64,000 nucleotides of DNA from Lachnospiraceae bacterium (lineage in GTDB: Bacteria; Bacillota; Clostridia; Lachnospirales; Lachnospiraceae). Below the pieces are notes generated by a model. That model was not told the DNA's origin, did no database searches, and saw only the letters and a list, made by a program, of their open reading frames with translations. The position numbers and the translations under genes were made by a program. This document shows, in pieces, positions 27,018-35,349 of this stretch (positions are counted from its first letter, which is position 1; each line of letters opens with the position of its first letter). The stretch spans positions 185,264-249,263 of the forward strand of contig JAKSRM010000001.1 in assembly GCA_024403615.1 (NCBI GenBank), given 5' to 3'.

Positions 27018-27374
27018 ATGAGAAAAAATTCAGTAAAAAATATTCGAATTAATAATGAAGTAATGAAAGAACTTTCCCAGATTATCCGGGAAACCAAGGA
27101 CCCGAGAATTCATCCCTTCACTAGCGTTGTTGCAGTGGAAGTAGCCACAGACCTGAAAACCTGTAAGGCTTATATTTCCGTGCTTGGTTCTGAGGAAGAC
27201 CGGGAGAATACGGGAAAAGGCTTAAAGAGTGCAGAAGGCTTTATTCGCAGGGAATTAGCTCATCGCCTCAATATGAGAAACACTCCGGAGATTCGGTTTA
27301 TTCTTGACACTTCTATTGAAGATGCCATGGCGATGATGAAAAAGATTGACGAGGTAAACGGCGTTGAACATTAG
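27018..27374 (+). CDS. rbfA: Ribosome-binding factor A
   Basis: A 118-residue KH-fold protein of late 30S maturation. It opens with RIN-NEVMKELSQII and contains EVATDLKTCKAYISVLGSEE and FIRRELAHRLNMRNTPEIRF, both typical of RbfA. The gene overlaps the next one by 11 bases. The start has AGGTAATTTT ahead, a modest ribosome binding site that lies just after the infB hairpin. Confidence 0.95.
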   Translation: MRKNSVKNIRINNEVMKELSQIIRETKDPRIHPFTSVVAVEVATDLKTCKAYISVLGSEEDRENTGKGLKSAEGFIRRELAHRLNMRNTPEIRFILDTSIEDAMAMMKKIDEVNGVEH

Positions 27375-28308
27375 TGATTTTTTAAACAATGTGAATAGTC
27401 TTTGTATTACCGGTCATGTTCGTCCGGATGGGGACTGTGTGGGTTCCACTTTGGGGTTGTATTCCTATATCTGCAAAAACTTTCCGGAAATTGAGGTCGA
27501 CATCTATATTGAAGACCCTTCAGAGAAGTTAAGCTTTGTTGCAAATTTCGACAAAATCAAATCCAACTATCCGGATCATGCTCCATATGATTTGATGATT
27601 TGTTTGGATGCAGGTTCTTTGAGTAGAATCGGAAAAGCAGAAAAATATTTCAAAGCAGCAAAACATACGGTGAATATTGACCATCATGTTTCCAATACCA
27701 TGTATGCAGATGAGAACTACGTTTGGGGAGATTCTTCTTCTGCCTGTGAAGTATTGTATGGTTTTCTTGACGAAGACAAATTAGACCGAGACATTGCCAT
27801 CGCTTTATATACTGGAATCATTTATGACACCGGCGTATTTAAATATCGTGCAACCTCTCCGGATACCATGATGATTGCTGGAAAGCTGATGAAGTTTGAT
27901 ATTCCTACGGACGAAATCATTGACGACAGTTTTTATGCAAAGTCTTATGAAGAAAACCGGATCTTCGGTTATGCCGTATTGAATAGTAAATTAGCTTGCG
28001 ATGGAAAGGTAATTTATTCTTCCCTGACGAAAAAAGATATGGCGGACTTTAACGTATCTTCCAAAGAACTGGAAGGTATCGTTCCACAGCTTCGCTTAAC
28101 TCAAGGCGTTATTGTTGCAATTTTTGCGTATGAAACGCCAGCGGGAGATATTAAAGTAAGCCTGCGGTCCAATGATCCTTTTGACGTAAATGAAATCGCT
28201 TGTATGTTTGGCGGCGGCGGACATATTCGTGCAGCAGGACTGAACATGCCTGGAAAATTAGACGATTGCATTAGCAAAATTCTTGCGGAAATAGAAAAGA
28301 AAATATGA
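27364..28308 (+). CDS. nrnA: DHH/DHHA1 phosphoesterase, NrnA-like oligoribonuclease/pAp phosphatase
   Basis: A 314-residue protein. The DHH domain shows GHVRPDGDCVGS (metal-binding D-G-D), CLDAGSLSRIG and IDHHVSNTMYAD (the DHH motif); the C-terminal DHHA1 domain shows GGGGHIRAAG. NrnA degrades short RNA oligonucleotides and pAp. The start is TTG with GAGGT seven bases upstream, and the gene overlaps rbfA; no good ATG exists near the beginning of the conserved domain. Position between rbfA and truB is the common Firmicutes order. Confidence 0.93.
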   Translation: MNISDFLNNVNSLCITGHVRPDGDCVGSTLGLYSYICKNFPEIEVDIYIEDPSEKLSFVANFDKIKSNYPDHAPYDLMICLDAGSLSRIGKAEKYFKAAKHTVNIDHHVSNTMYADENYVWGDSSSACEVLYGFLDEDKLDRDIAIALYTGIIYDTGVFKYRATSPDTMMIAGKLMKFDIPTDEIIDDSFYAKSYEENRIFGYAVLNSKLACDGKVIYSSLTKKDMADFNVSSKELEGIVPQLRLTQGVIVAIFAYETPAGDIKVSLRSNDPFDVNEIACMFGGGGHIRAAGLNMPGKLDDCISKILAEIEKKI

Positions 28309-29267
28309 AAAACGGAGTTATCAATATTTATAAAAATAAAGGAATGACTTCGTTTCAGGTAGTATATAAAATCCGTAAGCTTACTGGGGAGTCGAAAATC
28401 GGCCATACAGGAACGCTGGATCCGGATGCGGTAGGCGTTCTTCCTATTTGTCTGGGCAAAGCTACGAAGTTGGTAGATTTTCTGATGGATACGGACAAAC
28501 AATACCGGGCGGTTATGGTTTTAGGCACTCGGACGGATACTCAGGATGTTTCCGGAACCGTGTTGGAATCCATGGAAAAGTCCCAGGTGTTGGAACAGCT
28601 GAATGGAGAAAGTGGAGCGGAAGAAAAAATTCTTTCCGCTTTTGAAAAGTTCCAGGGAGTGATAAATCAGCTTCCTCCGATGTACAGCGCGGTGAAAGTA
28701 AATGGCGTGAAGCTAGTGGATGCTGCCAGAAAAGGAAAAGAAATTGAACGGAAGTCCCGTCCGGTTACCATATACAATTACGCGGATATTCATATTTCCG
28801 GTTTGGATGAGAGCGACAATCCTGTAAAAATTTCTTTTACCGTGGATTGCTCCAAGGGGACCTATATTCGGACCCTCTGTCAGGATATCGGTAGCTTCTT
28901 GAACGTTCCTGCTTGTATGGAAAGTCTGGAAAGAACTAGAACCAGTGGGTTAGATCTTTCTACCGCTATCACTTGCGAAGAATTTGAAAAAGAATTTAAG
29001 GAAGGAAGAGGAGAGGATTATATTATTCCAACGGATGCCTTCCTGACGAAATACGGAAGCATTACTGCCACCGATGACGCCGTAAAAAAACTAATTTACG
29101 GAAACTGGCTGATTGCTTCGGATTTTGAAAAAATACCAGACGGGGAAACGGATGGAACAGTTTACCGCGTCTACGACAATAAGGAGAATTTCTACGCATT
29201 GTATCGGTATAGCCAAAGGGACCGCTACTACAAGTGCGAGAAAATGTTTTATGAAGTTAATAACTGA
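28305..29267 (+). CDS. truB: tRNA pseudouridine(55) synthase TruB
   Basis: A 320-residue enzyme making pseudouridine 55 in the T loop of tRNAs. It contains KIGHTGTLDPDAVGVLPICLG with the catalytic Asp, YRAVMVLGTRTDTQDVSG, and the substrate-contact region QLPPMYSAVKVNG. The C-terminal part resembles the PUA-like extension of Firmicutes TruB. The start overlaps the nrnA stop (ATGA), a sign of translational coupling. Confidence 0.95.
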   Translation: MKNGVINIYKNKGMTSFQVVYKIRKLTGESKIGHTGTLDPDAVGVLPICLGKATKLVDFLMDTDKQYRAVMVLGTRTDTQDVSGTVLESMEKSQVLEQLNGESGAEEKILSAFEKFQGVINQLPPMYSAVKVNGVKLVDAARKGKEIERKSRPVTIYNYADIHISGLDESDNPVKISFTVDCSKGTYIRTLCQDIGSFLNVPACMESLERTRTSGLDLSTAITCEEFEKEFKEGRGEDYIIPTDAFLTKYGSITATDDAVKKLIYGNWLIASDFEKIPDGETDGTVYRVYDNKENFYALYRYSQRDRYYKCEKMFYEVNN

Positions 29268-30201
29268 TATAGAAAATTTAAAATTAAAGAATTCAATCGT
29301 AACTCTGGGAAAATTTGACGGAAACCATATGGGCCATCAGTTACTGTTTGAAACGGCAATAAGCTTAAAGCAATCAGATTATTGCACCGTGATTTTCACT
29401 TTTGATGTTTCCCCTGCAAAGGTGGTGGGAAAAGCATCAAATGCTTCCCGTACCATTCTTACTCATGAGGAACGTCATTTCCAGCAGTATAAAGATGGAA
29501 TCGATTATGTAGTAGAATTTCCGTTTAATAAACAGACCATGGCGATGAGTCCAGAAGATTTTGTTAAGGAAATTCTTGTAGATAAACTGGATGTAAAAGT
29601 TATCGTTGTAGGAGAAGATTTCTGCTTTGGCAAAAACAGAAGTGGAAATGTAGGAACTTTAAAAGAATTAGGCAAACAGTACGGATTCACCGTAAATGCG
29701 ATGAAGAAAGTTACCTATCAGCCACAGGATTGTGATCATCCAGTAGAAATCAGTTCTACTCTGATAAAAGAAGAAATCTTAAAGGGCCATTTAGAAGACG
29801 TTAATAAGATGTTAGGGGCTCCGTTTACTATGGTAGGAGAAATTCTTCAGGGGAAGAAATTAGGACGGACCATTGGATTCCCAACCATAAACTTTGATGC
29901 ACCGGATGAGAAAATTCTGCCTCCAAACGGAGTATATGCTACGCGGACAAAAATAAAGGGGAAATTGTACGACAGCATTACTAATGTTGGAAACCGCCCA
30001 ACCTTTGACGACGGCGAATTCCGAAATGTGGAGACTAACATTTTTGATTTTGATGAAGATGCTTATGGAGACAGAGCCGAAGTTATGTTTTATAAGTTCA
30101 TCCGTCCAGAACGGAAATTTGATTCCGCGGACGATTTAATGAAAGAAATAAAAAGGAACAAAGAAGAGGCAGTGAACTTCTTTAAGGAATTAGATAAATG
30201 A
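29251..30201 (+). CDS. ribF: Bifunctional riboflavin kinase/FMN adenylyltransferase
   Basis: A 316-residue enzyme that makes FMN and FAD. The N-terminal adenylyltransferase half has TLGKFDGNHMGHQLL (the nucleotidyltransferase G-x-x-D-G-x-H-x-G-H variant) and VVGEDFCFGKNRSGN; the C-terminal kinase half has LGRTIGFPTINFD and GVYAT. The ATG used overlaps the end of truB by 17 bases; longer in-frame extensions upstream fall wholly inside truB. FAD and FMN supply is relevant to the many flavoproteins downstream, but the gene is a normal member of this operon. Confidence 0.95.
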   Translation: MKLITDIENLKLKNSIVTLGKFDGNHMGHQLLFETAISLKQSDYCTVIFTFDVSPAKVVGKASNASRTILTHEERHFQQYKDGIDYVVEFPFNKQTMAMSPEDFVKEILVDKLDVKVIVVGEDFCFGKNRSGNVGTLKELGKQYGFTVNAMKKVTYQPQDCDHPVEISSTLIKEEILKGHLEDVNKMLGAPFTMVGEILQGKKLGRTIGFPTINFDAPDEKILPPNGVYATRTKIKGKLYDSITNVGNRPTFDDGEFRNVETNIFDFDEDAYGDRAEVMFYKFIRPERKFDSADDLMKEIKRNKEEAVNFFKELDK

Positions 30202-31136
30202 AAAAGAAAGAAACGATAAGCTTATTACTGCTTTTTCTTGCAGCAATTATTTGGGGAGTTTCTTTTGTTGCACAAAGCGAAGGTGGAAAGACCTTAGGAC
30301 CATATTCTTTTAATGGAATTCGTTTACTGTTAGGTTCCCTGGTTCTTTTTATCGCCATTAAAATTACAGACAAAGCCGGCTTTTCAAAGAAACCGGTTAC
30401 CAAAGAAGAAAAGAAGAGTCAGTTCATCATCGGCCTTGTTTGTGGACTGTTCTTATTTTTTGCAACTAACACCCAACAAATCGGCATTAACTTATGCAAT
30501 TCTACAGGAAAAGCCGGATTCTTGACGGCAGTTTATATTCTCCTGGTTCCGATTATTGCGTTAATTGTTTTCAAAAAGAAATGCTCCTGGAACGTATGGG
30601 TGGGAGTCGTAATTGCTTTAGGAGGTTTATACTTCCTTTGCATAAAAGACGAATTTGTTTTTGCCCTGGAGGATATTCTTCTTCTGTTAGCGGCCTTAGG
30701 GTTCGCAGGTCAGATCATCACCATCGATGTATATGGCGGAAAAGTAGATTCTTTACGTCTTTCTGAGCTGGAATTCTTTACTGCAGGTGTTCTTACCGTA
30801 ATTATCGCCTTATTCAAAGAAATTATACCTTTTGCAGGAGGTTTCTCTGCATGGCTGAAGATATGGACCTCTGGTGGTATCTGGGTAGAAATGCTATATA
30901 TGGCAGTTTTAAGCTGTGGTGTAGCTTATACCTTACAGGTGTTCTGCCAAAAGAATCTGGATCCAACGATTGCATCTTTAGCCATGAGTTTTGAGGCCGT
31001 ATTTGCAGCAATTGCAGGTTGGCTGATTCTGAACCAGAAAATGGATGTCAGAGAACTTATGGGCTGTGTTTTGATGTTTATCGCGATTATTGTTGCCCAA
31101 CTAAATTTCAAGAAAAAACAGAATAACCTCATTTAA
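30198..31136 (+). CDS. DMT superfamily transporter (EamA/RhaT-like)
   Basis: A 312-residue protein with ten hydrophobic segments in two EamA repeats. The first repeat starts with LLLFLAAIIWGVSFVAQSEG and has QIGINLCNSTGKAGFLTAVY; the second has ASLAMSFEAVFAAIAGWLIL near its end, the conserved last-helix region. Such carriers export or import small metabolites; the substrate is unknown. It overlaps the ribF stop (ATGA) and therefore probably ends the rimP operon. No clear terminator is seen directly after it. Confidence 0.9.
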   Translation: MKKKETISLLLLFLAAIIWGVSFVAQSEGGKTLGPYSFNGIRLLLGSLVLFIAIKITDKAGFSKKPVTKEEKKSQFIIGLVCGLFLFFATNTQQIGINLCNSTGKAGFLTAVYILLVPIIALIVFKKKCSWNVWVGVVIALGGLYFLCIKDEFVFALEDILLLLAALGFAGQIITIDVYGGKVDSLRLSELEFFTAGVLTVIIALFKEIIPFAGGFSAWLKIWTSGGIWVEMLYMAVLSCGVAYTLQVFCQKNLDPTIASLAMSFEAVFAAIAGWLILNQKMDVRELMGCVLMFIAIIVAQLNFKKKQNNLI

Positions 31137-31263
31137 TTTTAATTCCCATAAATCAGTTGCTATAAAACCATAAGTATTATATAATGCGTCAAGTGAGGGG
31201 AATTTGGACGGAAGTTCAGGTTCCTTTTTATGCGCAAAATTATTGAGACGAGGTAATATTTAT

Positions 31264-31527
31264 ATGACAAGTGTTCAGTTGAGCATGTTTATCGAATTAA
31301 CAAAGAATCTTAGCTTTTCCAAAACCGCAGAACTTTTTTACACAACACAGCCAACGGTCAGCAGACAGATTGGAATGCTGGAAGAAGAGTGGGGAGTTAA
31401 ACTCTTTGAAAGAAATAGAAGAACGGTAAAGGTAACAAAAGCCGGATTGTTATTGGCAGATATCTGTGCAGAAAATAAAAAAGCTCTTGAAAAGGGGCTG
31501 AAACAAGCAAAGAGATATAAGAAATAG
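31264..31527 (+). CDS. Stand-alone LysR-type helix-turn-helix protein, no effector domain
   Basis: An 87-residue protein equal to only the DNA-binding domain of a LysR regulator. It has MFIELTKNLSFSKTAELFYT followed by TQPTVSRQIGMLEEEWGVKL and FERNRRTVKVTKAGLL, then a basic tail ending KRYKK. The usual ligand domain of about 200 residues is absent. The stop is followed within 11 bases by a proper terminator, and no remnant of an effector domain is visible. That argues for a real short gene more than for a recent truncation. GACGAGG precedes the ATG. The first residues could start earlier, but only this ATG has a binding site. Confidence 0.8.
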   Translation: MTSVQLSMFIELTKNLSFSKTAELFYTTQPTVSRQIGMLEEEWGVKLFERNRRTVKVTKAGLLLADICAENKKALEKGLKQAKRYKK

Positions 31528-31538
31528 TCCAAACAAAG

Positions 31539-31567
31539 CAGAGCCGAAAGGCTCTGTTATCTTTTAT
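31539..31567 (+). terminator. Terminator after the short LysR gene
   Basis: CAGAGCC, loop GAAA, GGCTCTG followed by TTATCTTTT. It ends the short LysR unit just before the GntR promoter. Confidence 0.78.
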
Positions 31568-31608
31568 TGATGTTTGGTATACCAAATGGTACAATATGGT
31601 ATATCAAA
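31567..31608 (+). promoter_or_regulatory. Promoter of the GntR/FCD gene with an embedded palindromic operator and a second copy
   Basis: -35 TTGATG (31567-31572) and -10 TACAAT (31590-31595) are 17 bases apart. The spacer contains the perfect palindrome TTTGGTATACCAAA (31573-31586). A second, imperfect copy ATGGTATATCAAAT (31595-31608) overlaps the -10 box; the two GTATAY cores are 22 bases apart, two DNA turns. The same 14-base palindrome recurs at the promoter of the Mo-enzyme operon. FadR/GntR-type regulators bind T-G-G-T-n-n-A-C-C-A-like sites, so the adjacent regulator is the likely binder and would repress itself. Confidence 0.75.
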
Positions 31609-31648
31609 TTAGCTAATTGTACGAATCGCAACGATTGAGGTATTGGAT

Positions 31649-32329
31649 ATGGCAAAAAAGAAAATAGAAGAACCAATAGAAAGTGAAAGCAAACAGATCC
31701 AAGTTTATAATCATATTAAGGAAGATATCTTAAATGGTACCTTTCACCCGGGAACAGTTCTGGTAGAACGCAAACTCTGTGATCGGTATAACGTAAGCCG
31801 GTCCCCAATTAGAGCGGCACTTCAGATGCTGACAAGAGATGGACTGGTTTCGTTCTCTCCAAATAAGGGGATGATTGTTCCGGAAATTACGATAGAAGAT
31901 ATTTTTGAAATCTATGATCTGATGGAACTGTTCCAGAAATATGCAGTAAGACGTTCGATAAAAAGGATGAATGATGTCAGCCTGAAAGCTCTGGAGACAA
32001 TATTAGATAAAATCCGGGAGTCGCTGGATAAATCAGATGTTCCGGATGCCATTAAGTGGGATATTAAATTTCATGAGTTCCTAGTGGACTTTTCCGGAAG
32101 CAGCAATCTGAAACATTTTTATAATCAGGTCAGTGGGCAGATCGGACGCTTTCTTTCTTCTACATTGGACGACACGCAGCTGGCCGAACGTTCATACCTG
32201 GAACATAAACAGATCTATGAGTGTCTGGTAGAGGGAAATCTGACCGGAGCGGAGGAAGCGATTTCCAAACATTATACAAATACCAAGCAGTACTACATTG
32301 ACCGTCTGTTAGGAGAGCATCTATTCTGA
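31649..32329 (+). CDS. GntR family transcriptional regulator, FCD (FadR-type) domain
   Basis: A 226-residue regulator. The winged helix covers about residues 15-80 (YNHIKEDILNGTFHPGTVLV, then LCDRYNVSRSPIRAALQMLT and LVSFSPNKGMIVPEIT); the all-helical FCD ligand domain follows, with D...H...H-type metal or ligand positions (KWDIKFHEFLVDFSGS, and later SYLEHKQIYECLVEGN with EEAISKHYTNT). FCD regulators usually sense organic acids. The start is an ATG with GAGG upstream; a TTG two codons earlier is possible. Palindromes in its own promoter and at the transhydroxylase operon near 43.6 kb suggest it is the local regulator of the aromatic metabolism genes (inference). Confidence 0.9.
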   Translation: MAKKKIEEPIESESKQIQVYNHIKEDILNGTFHPGTVLVERKLCDRYNVSRSPIRAALQMLTRDGLVSFSPNKGMIVPEITIEDIFEIYDLMELFQKYAVRRSIKRMNDVSLKALETILDKIRESLDKSDVPDAIKWDIKFHEFLVDFSGSSNLKHFYNQVSGQIGRFLSSTLDDTQLAERSYLEHKQIYECLVEGNLTGAEEAISKHYTNTKQYYIDRLLGEHLF

Positions 32330-32378
32330 TATTGTCCGGTTGCGAAAGAAAAAAATCATTGTTATAATTTAAAAGTAC

Positions 32379-32449
32379 GCAGGATTGGTATATCGGTAGC
32401 ACGTTGGCTTCCCAAGCCGAAGAGGCGGGTTCGACTCCCGTATCCTGCT
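32379..32449 (+). tRNA. tRNA-Gly (anticodon CCC)
   Basis: A 71-base cloverleaf. The acceptor GCAGGAT pairs with ATCCTGC, the anticodon arm TTGGC-TTCCCAA-GCCGA gives CCC (codon GGG), and the T arm holds GGTTCGACTCC. No encoded CCA. Upstream, TTGCGA and TATAAT at 17-base spacing give a good promoter. The GGTATATCGG in its D arm is part of the tRNA and should not be mistaken for a GntR site. Confidence 0.95.
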
Positions 32450-32474
32450 TATTATTTATTCATGGAGGGACTTT

Positions 32475-33269
32475 ATGTACGAATTTGAATTTGATGGATT
32501 CACGAAAGAACAATGTGACGCTTACCTGGAAAGAATTGGCGCGAAATTCGATGGAAATCCTACCAAAGAAAATTTGGATTACTTACTTTATCAGCATCAT
32601 ATTTCTGTTCCTTTTGAAGATTTCGCAGTGTTTGAACATTGGGGAACGGTGGATTTAAGCGCAGAAGCTTTATTTGATAAAATTGTCGTAAAACGCAGAG
32701 GTGGATTCTGCTTTGAAATGAACGGAGCTCTTCTGCTGTTATTAAAAGGTCTTGGTTATGATGTTGCCGGTTGTATGGCAAGAATTGGCAACCCGGTTTT
32801 TGGCGTCTTAAGAAGATTGGACCATAGAGGAATCTTAGTTTTTCTTGACGGAGAAACTTTTTATTGTGATGCCGGCATGGGCGGACCACAGCCTGGTTGG
32901 GCAGTAAATCTGAATGGTGAGAAAGAAACCAGATATGGAAAAACTTACTGGATTGATGACGCAGAAAAAGGCTGGAAAGAATTAAAACATGAATTTGGTG
33001 ATGGTGGAACCAATTCCGTTATTTTTGCTCCGATTGCCATGCTTCCGTTTGACTTTATTGCCAACTGCGCAGACTTGGTAGCAAGAGGAAATTCGGTCTT
33101 CCATGAAAACCGCATGGTAAATATCCGTACTGTTGATGGATATGTGGATCTGACAAATAACACATTGAAAGTCAATAAAAATGGGGAAACCACAATCCGG
33201 GAAATTACAGACGAAGAACTTCCAAAAGTTTTACTTGAGTATTTCGGCATTGATAATTATAAAAAGTAG
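32475..33269 (+). CDS. Arylamine N-acetyltransferase
   Basis: A 264-residue NAT-family enzyme that moves acetyl from acetyl-CoA to aromatic amines or hydrazines. The catalytic triad is visible in order: Cys in KRRGGFCFEMNGALLL, His in RLDHRGILVF and Asp in FYCDAGMGGPQPG. Length fits bacterial NATs (260-280). GGAGGG precedes the ATG. It lies between tRNA-Gly and a LysR gene, next to genes for aromatic compounds, but whether it takes part in the same pathway is unknown. Confidence 0.93.
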   Translation: MYEFEFDGFTKEQCDAYLERIGAKFDGNPTKENLDYLLYQHHISVPFEDFAVFEHWGTVDLSAEALFDKIVVKRRGGFCFEMNGALLLLLKGLGYDVAGCMARIGNPVFGVLRRLDHRGILVFLDGETFYCDAGMGGPQPGWAVNLNGEKETRYGKTYWIDDAEKGWKELKHEFGDGGTNSVIFAPIAMLPFDFIANCADLVARGNSVFHENRMVNIRTVDGYVDLTNNTLKVNKNGETTIREITDEELPKVLLEYFGIDNYKK

Positions 33270-33312
33270 TTTTTAGCGGAATGTTTTGTTGTATCAAAAT
33301 TAGAGGTAATAT

Positions 33313-34200
33313 ATGAACGATGTTTTAATTGAATGCTTTCGGGCAGCAACTGAAACTTTAAACTTTACAACAGCAGCACAGATGATTCATATTTCCCAGC
33401 CTTCTTTCAGCCGGAATATTGCGATGCTGGAAGAAGAGATGGGCTTTAAACTGTTCTGGAGAAGTAAACAGAACGGCATCCGTCTGACACCTGCCGGACT
33501 TTCCCTTTATAACGGATTGTTTGATATTGAAAAACAGTATAAGGCTCTTCTGGAAAAATCCAGACAGATCAGTAGGGGAGAAGAAGGAAAACTAGTTATT
33601 GGTATTTTGAACGGTATTTGTTTGGACAGCCAGACCTTTTATCATATCCAGCGGTTCCGGGAAGAGTATCCTCAGGTTGACGTAGAATTGAAGAGCTGTT
33701 CTATGCTGGAACTGGAAACTTCTTTGCTGAAAGGCGCCTGTGATATCAGTTTTATGATGTCCAGTCTGATCAAGAATCACGATGAGATTTTATTCGAAAA
33801 TGTTTATTCGATTCCAAGCTGTTATGTTGTTCCAAAATCTCTCGGGTTAGATCCGGAAAAAGTTTATTCCTTTAAGGACCTGAAAGATCAGGTATTCTTA
33901 CTTTCGGAAGATTATCCGGAAACCGCGAAATATGTCATCGAATCATGCAGACAAGCAGGATTTGAACCGAAAACCAAGATGGCTCCGGATTCCGAAACGA
34001 AAATGCTCTGGGCAGATTTAGGAGAGGGTGTTACAGGAATTACCTATGACCATTTCTTAAGAAACAGCCGTCATGTGGAATTTATCCGGCTGAAAGAACT
34101 GAAAAATCTGGATTTTGCAATCTGTTGGAACAAAGATAACTATAATCCGGCCATTGCTTTGTTCTATTCTTTAATTGATGAAGTAAAGAAAACATATTGA
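33313..34200 (+). CDS. LysR family transcriptional regulator
   Basis: A 295-residue full-length LysR regulator. The HTH is at about residues 1-60 (ATETLNFTTAAQMIHISQPS, then FSRNIAMLEEEMGFKLFWR); the periplasmic-binding-like effector domain runs from about 90, opening with KLVIGILNGICLDSQTFYHI. It is followed by a terminator and a 305-base gap, then the hydrolase-like/flavoprotein module on the same strand. LysR regulators often control a neighbouring catabolic operon, so it may act on the genes from 34.5 kb, but no operator can be assigned. AGAGG precedes the ATG. Confidence 0.92.
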   Translation: MNDVLIECFRAATETLNFTTAAQMIHISQPSFSRNIAMLEEEMGFKLFWRSKQNGIRLTPAGLSLYNGLFDIEKQYKALLEKSRQISRGEEGKLVIGILNGICLDSQTFYHIQRFREEYPQVDVELKSCSMLELETSLLKGACDISFMMSSLIKNHDEILFENVYSIPSCYVVPKSLGLDPEKVYSFKDLKDQVFLLSEDYPETAKYVIESCRQAGFEPKTKMAPDSETKMLWADLGEGVTGITYDHFLRNSRHVEFIRLKELKNLDFAICWNKDNYNPAIALFYSLIDEVKKTY

Positions 34201-34505
34201 TTTTGAATGAGCTCATTCTTACTGTGAATTATACATTGAGACGAAAAAGGATTAAAATCGTAGATGGATTATTTTATCCATCTGCGATTTTTTGTATTTA
34301 ATTTTTCGAAAAAATACAAAACGTTGCAAAGAATCTGTAGAAAATTTTATCCGGTTTTCTACAACGGAAATACGAAAGCTTAAGGCCGTTTAGGATAGCT
34401 ATTTTGGTAATATTCCCTGAATGACCTCATAGCAATTAAGTATTTCAACCCGTGGTTTTTTTAAACTATCATATTATCTACAAAATGAAAGGAGATGCAT
34501 TTTTT
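34201..34505 (+). other. Intergenic region between LysR and the first hydrolase-like gene
   Basis: No gene is seen in these 305 bases. A terminator for the LysR gene lies in the first third. At 34336-34363, TGTAGAAAAT and GTTTTCTACA form a 9-10-bp stem around an 8-base loop, a possible operator or leader structure. TTTTGGTAATATTCC near 34402 loosely recalls the GntR half-site but is too degenerate to claim. The last bases hold AAAGGAGATGC, the ribosome binding site for the next gene. The promoter cannot be placed with confidence. Confidence 0.5.
34253..34295 (+). terminator. Terminator of the LysR gene
   Basis: AAAATCGTAGATGGAT, loop TATTTT, ATCCATCTGCGATTTT, a 16-bp stem with one T-G wobble, followed by TTTG. 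A typical rho-independent terminator 53 bases after the stop. Confidence 0.8.
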
Positions 34506-35336
34506 ATGGATATGATGAAAAAGCCAGTACCAGTAACTGAAGAAGACAAGCAGAAAAGTTACTACAAGTACTACGAAAGAGAAGCAGCTAAAATCGCTCC
34601 AGAAAAAATGGGTAAGGTATTTGGACCTCCAATCAACGCAGCAGCTCAGCTGAAATTCGTTGATAGAGCACAGATCCTTGAACCAGGTTTCGATAGTGAA
34701 GTTGGCTACTGCGCAATGGAAGATGGAACAGGATACATCTGTGACAAAACTTTCATCGCTGGTGGAACACCAGAAATGGTTGATTGGTACTACGCATGGA
34801 GAGGACTTGACCCATTACGTTACACCATTCTTGATCCTATGAACAATATTTCCGCACTGTCAATGCAGTCTGTTATCACAAGAGACCCTGACAGAACAAT
34901 CCAGGAGAAATATTGGGATACAACACAGGAAATCAAGCACCCTGGTATGATGGGACCTTTTGGACCTCCAAAAATTGATTACCTTAGCCTTAAATGCCCA
35001 TCAAGCGTAGGCTTTGATATGGCAAAAATCGGCGGTGACAATGAGACAAAGACTCTGATCTGTGGACGTAACTTCGCAGAGGGCCAGCCACCTACAGCAG
35101 CTCCAGATTACTTCATTTGCAGCCAGGTAAAAGAAGTAGAAGGCGGCGTAGAAGTAACAACCAGAGCATGGTATGGCTGGACAGTAATGTATGGAAAGAA
35201 CTTCAAATCATTACCAGACGGATTCATCATGCAGCCAATGGTAGCTCAGGAACTTCTTGCTCAGGTAGCTGGAGAATGGGCTAACATCGCAGAAATTCTG
35301 CCATCACTGTATGCAGAAGAAAAAGATAATTTATAG
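34506..35336 (+). CDS. DAPG hydrolase/phloretin hydrolase-like protein with degenerate metal site
   Basis: A 276-residue protein of the PhlG/Phy family (2,4-diacetylphloroglucinol and phloretin hydrolases, zinc-dependent C-C hydrolases). Family landmarks are MVDWYYAWRGLDPLRY, EKYWDTTQEI and the end GEWANIAEILPSLY. In an alignment by eye to the second copy near 39 kb, three of the four expected metal ligands are changed: His to N114, Glu to H145, His to Q253; only E257 remains. So it probably does not catalyse the normal reaction, and may be a structural partner, a binding protein or an enzyme with another metal site. AAAGGAG precedes the ATG. Thirteen bases separate it from a ferredoxin gene, so it belongs to an operon with the next two genes. 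Confidence 0.85.
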   Translation: MDMMKKPVPVTEEDKQKSYYKYYEREAAKIAPEKMGKVFGPPINAAAQLKFVDRAQILEPGFDSEVGYCAMEDGTGYICDKTFIAGGTPEMVDWYYAWRGLDPLRYTILDPMNNISALSMQSVITRDPDRTIQEKYWDTTQEIKHPGMMGPFGPPKIDYLSLKCPSSVGFDMAKIGGDNETKTLICGRNFAEGQPPTAAPDYFICSQVKEVEGGVEVTTRAWYGWTVMYGKNFKSLPDGFIMQPMVAQELLAQVAGEWANIAEILPSLYAEEKDNL

Positions 35337-35349
35337 GAGGTGAAGTAAG

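Noticed and set aside
32379..32449. GGTATATC as another GntR operator
   Set aside because: It is the D-arm sequence of tRNA-Gly.
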